DNA of 64,000 bases, from NCBI RefSeq assembly GCF_900324465.2, contig NC_046618.1, forward strand, positions 15,001,063-15,065,062, given 5' to 3'. Shown one piece after another: positions 62,071 through 64,000 of the stretch (positions are counted from its first letter, which is position 1; each line of letters starts with the position of its first letter). This DNA comes from Anabas testudineus. Taxonomy: Eukaryota; Chordata; Actinopteri; Anabantiformes; Anabantidae. The notes beneath the pieces are model-generated. The model had not been told where the DNA came from. It worked only from the letters and a program-made list of their open reading frames with translations, and did not search any database. The translations under genes and the position numbers were made by a program.

Positions 62071-62159
62071 TCTAAAATTTCTTCACGTCTGGTATTTACG
62101 GGAGCAAAAACAATCTGCGCACATTGCAGTCTTTACGGTAACGAAGAAGGAAATCCCAG

Positions 62160-62360
62160 CATGTGATTGGATGAGAGGCCGATTTCTCCTCCGTGAAGTC
62201 CCGCCCCCCGTCCCCGCTGCTCTGCTGCATCTGTGGCTCCTGTCAAGAGGTGAAAACACAAACCAGCAGGATTTCTACAGCGAACACCAGGAAAAATATG
62301 CTCAATAAACAGTAAACTGTCCTACAGAAGGAAACGCAGACATTTAATACTCAGCAGTAG
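62160..62360 (+). promoter_or_regulatory. Candidate promoter and non-coding first exon of the next gene
   Basis: Has ATTGG (inverted CCAAT, 62166-62170) and a GC-box cluster (CCCGCCCCCCGTCCCCG, about 62200-62216), followed by a likely exon ending CAGTAG|GTAAGC (donor at 62361). The only ATG in it (62297) opens a five-codon frame. In human the genes after MAPK4 are MRO and then ME2, so me2 is one guess; the sequence does not show it. Confidence 0.45.
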
Positions 62361-64000
62361 GTAAGCCAAGCCGCTACTCTCTCAAAATAGGAAGTCTGTG
62401 TCGGCGAAGAGTTCCTGCTTCTCAGCCAAGAATGAATACAACATAAAATACATACAGGCTGCAAAGTGTTTCATATGCGGAGAGATATGGATCAAACATG
62501 TACCTACAAACGTCAGGCCCGTGTGGATTTAAGTCGTTAAAACTGGTGCATGACCAGATATGTTTGTAGATATGCAAACTACACAGCTCGGTCTGTTTTA
62601 GTCCTTAGCTAGCCAAGTGTTAGCTTGTAGTAATTGTTAGCTAGAGACCTTAGCTAGCCGCTGTAGCACCTCAGCTTGTGTTCATTGGAGCTGTCTGTGT
62701 TTACATCGTGTTATATGTTCAGAGTAAGCAGTGTCCATTAACAATATTCAGTCCCATGTCAAAACTGTGCTTTTACTGCTCTTGCTGCACAAAAAAGGCG
62801 TTGAAATGTCACTAAGTTTAAAGTCTCCAATATACTGTGATGTGTTTATTATGATAGCTTGGGTTGCCAGTAAGCAGACACTGTTCCTAATGAAGCAACA
62901 ACATGGGCAAATCTAAAAAAACAGCAACATTGGTCTCGTATTAGCTTAAGAAGTATTTGTCAGCCTGAGATTACACAATTATACTAATGCTTCTTATAGA
63001 GTTTAAATAGCATTTGTAATATACCAGTGTACTATGATCCCAGGAATATTCACCTCTAAGACCATAAAAGGTTAACACTTGGAAGAATGTGTGTGTGGGT
63101 GTGATTGGCTGTCTGTTAAACTAAGAGAGGGTCCATAGTGTGCAGCACATAAAAGAGTGCCGACTAATTGAAGTTAATCTAATAAGTCTTTGTTTGCAAT
63201 GATTTATGTAATATAAATCCATTAAGAGTTCAATATGATTTGCATTAGCACTAAATAAAGTGTTATAGGTGTGTTGATTGCCTACTATTCTGATCTATTT
63301 GCATGCAAACAGTAACAAATAGTCCAGACCAGATTCCATTTATATTGGTTGTTCCTGCACTAGTACAAAACTTGCACATTTCTTTCTTGGCGGACACAAA
63401 ACAAGTACAAAACAAGCAATTACTGACAATCTTGGCATGTCTTATTCTCTAGAGGCAACAAGCTTATAAAATTAATTATTAACTGAAATGAAAAGGGATT
63501 CATTAACTTCTATTGTATCTGAAACTGTTCTCATCTGAATTGTTAAGGCTTTGTATGTTGTAGAGATGAATATGAAACAAAGATTAGATACTGTTAAACA
63601 AATTAGATTCTTATTCAACACTAAGATTCACAAATGCTGTAGGAAGGTTTTTTTCCATGTGACTGTCAAATCAACAGAGCATTAAAATGTCAGTTGATTG
63701 TTGGCACTGTCTTTACTGCTGATTTCTAGGCAACTTCCTAGAAATGTGGTTTTAAGCCAAGACTCAGCCATCTGGCTATGCTTGTAATTTCTTTCATCAG
63801 CTTTTTTGGCTAAATAGAGGAGCACATGATAAAACCACAGTGCTTTCCCTGAATCAGTCCTTTAAAAAAAGAGGCTACTGGGAAAAAAATCACACTCATT
63901 ATTTGCTAAACATTTATTAGGTCAGTGGTAACTGACCTGGTGGCTCATCAAAAGAAACCCACTATTATATGGTTAAACAGAGACCGACATTAAAGCAATA
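62361..64000. other. Probable first intron of the downstream gene
   Basis: AT-rich sequence with no recognisable coding exon or repeat. If the exon at 62160-62360 is real, this is its intron running out of the window. Confidence 0.35.

Overview
This window is vertebrate, and most likely teleost fish, nuclear DNA. Genes are split by long introns with GT/AG borders, coding density is low, and microsatellites are frequent. The interspersed repeats are typical of fish: an L2/CR1-type LINE with an esterase-like ORF1, and decayed Tc1-like transposons. Genus or species cannot be told from the sequence alone.

Layout from left to right. (1) 1-2340: a linker histone H1 gene on the minus strand, with an H1 box, GC box and TATA box. 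(2) About 2345-37855: a five-copy tandem array of tetraspanin genes. They read as tspan36-like, plus strand, seven coding exons each, about 243 residues. All five copies keep open exons and plausible splice sites. The repeat unit is a tetraspanin gene plus flanks. At every internal unit boundary there is a short, decayed piece of the neighbouring H1 gene, so the duplication breakpoint lay inside H1. Copies 2-4 are almost identical, introns included. Copies 1 and 5, at the edges, are the most divergent. Copy 5 has lost its normal stop codon and two conserved cysteines. (3) About 38836-43282: an L2/CR1-type LINE, cut short at its 5' end, with a full-length open endonuclease/reverse-transcriptase frame. 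The esterase frame and ORF2 lie in the same reading frame and are separated by one TGA in the context TGA-CTA. (4) About 44550-45205: a decayed Tc1-like transposon. (5) About 45480-61560: mapk4 (ERK4), an atypical MAP kinase, plus strand. It has non-coding 5' exon(s), eight coding exons (724 residues) and a long 3' region. Its second coding intron holds duplicated blocks and a GATA microsatellite. (6) About 61845-62070: a second Tc1/mariner-type remnant. (7) About 62160-62360: a candidate promoter and first non-coding exon of a further plus-strand gene that continues out of the window.

The genes do not form a pathway. The histone packages chromatin. The tetraspanins are four-pass membrane organisers carrying a C-terminal YxxL-type sorting motif. 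ERK4 is a cytoplasmic/nuclear kinase that signals through MK5. The main biology here is the young, uneven expansion of the tetraspanin locus: divergent promoters, changed tails, signs of exchange between copies, fossil H1 junctions and a local inversion at its right edge.
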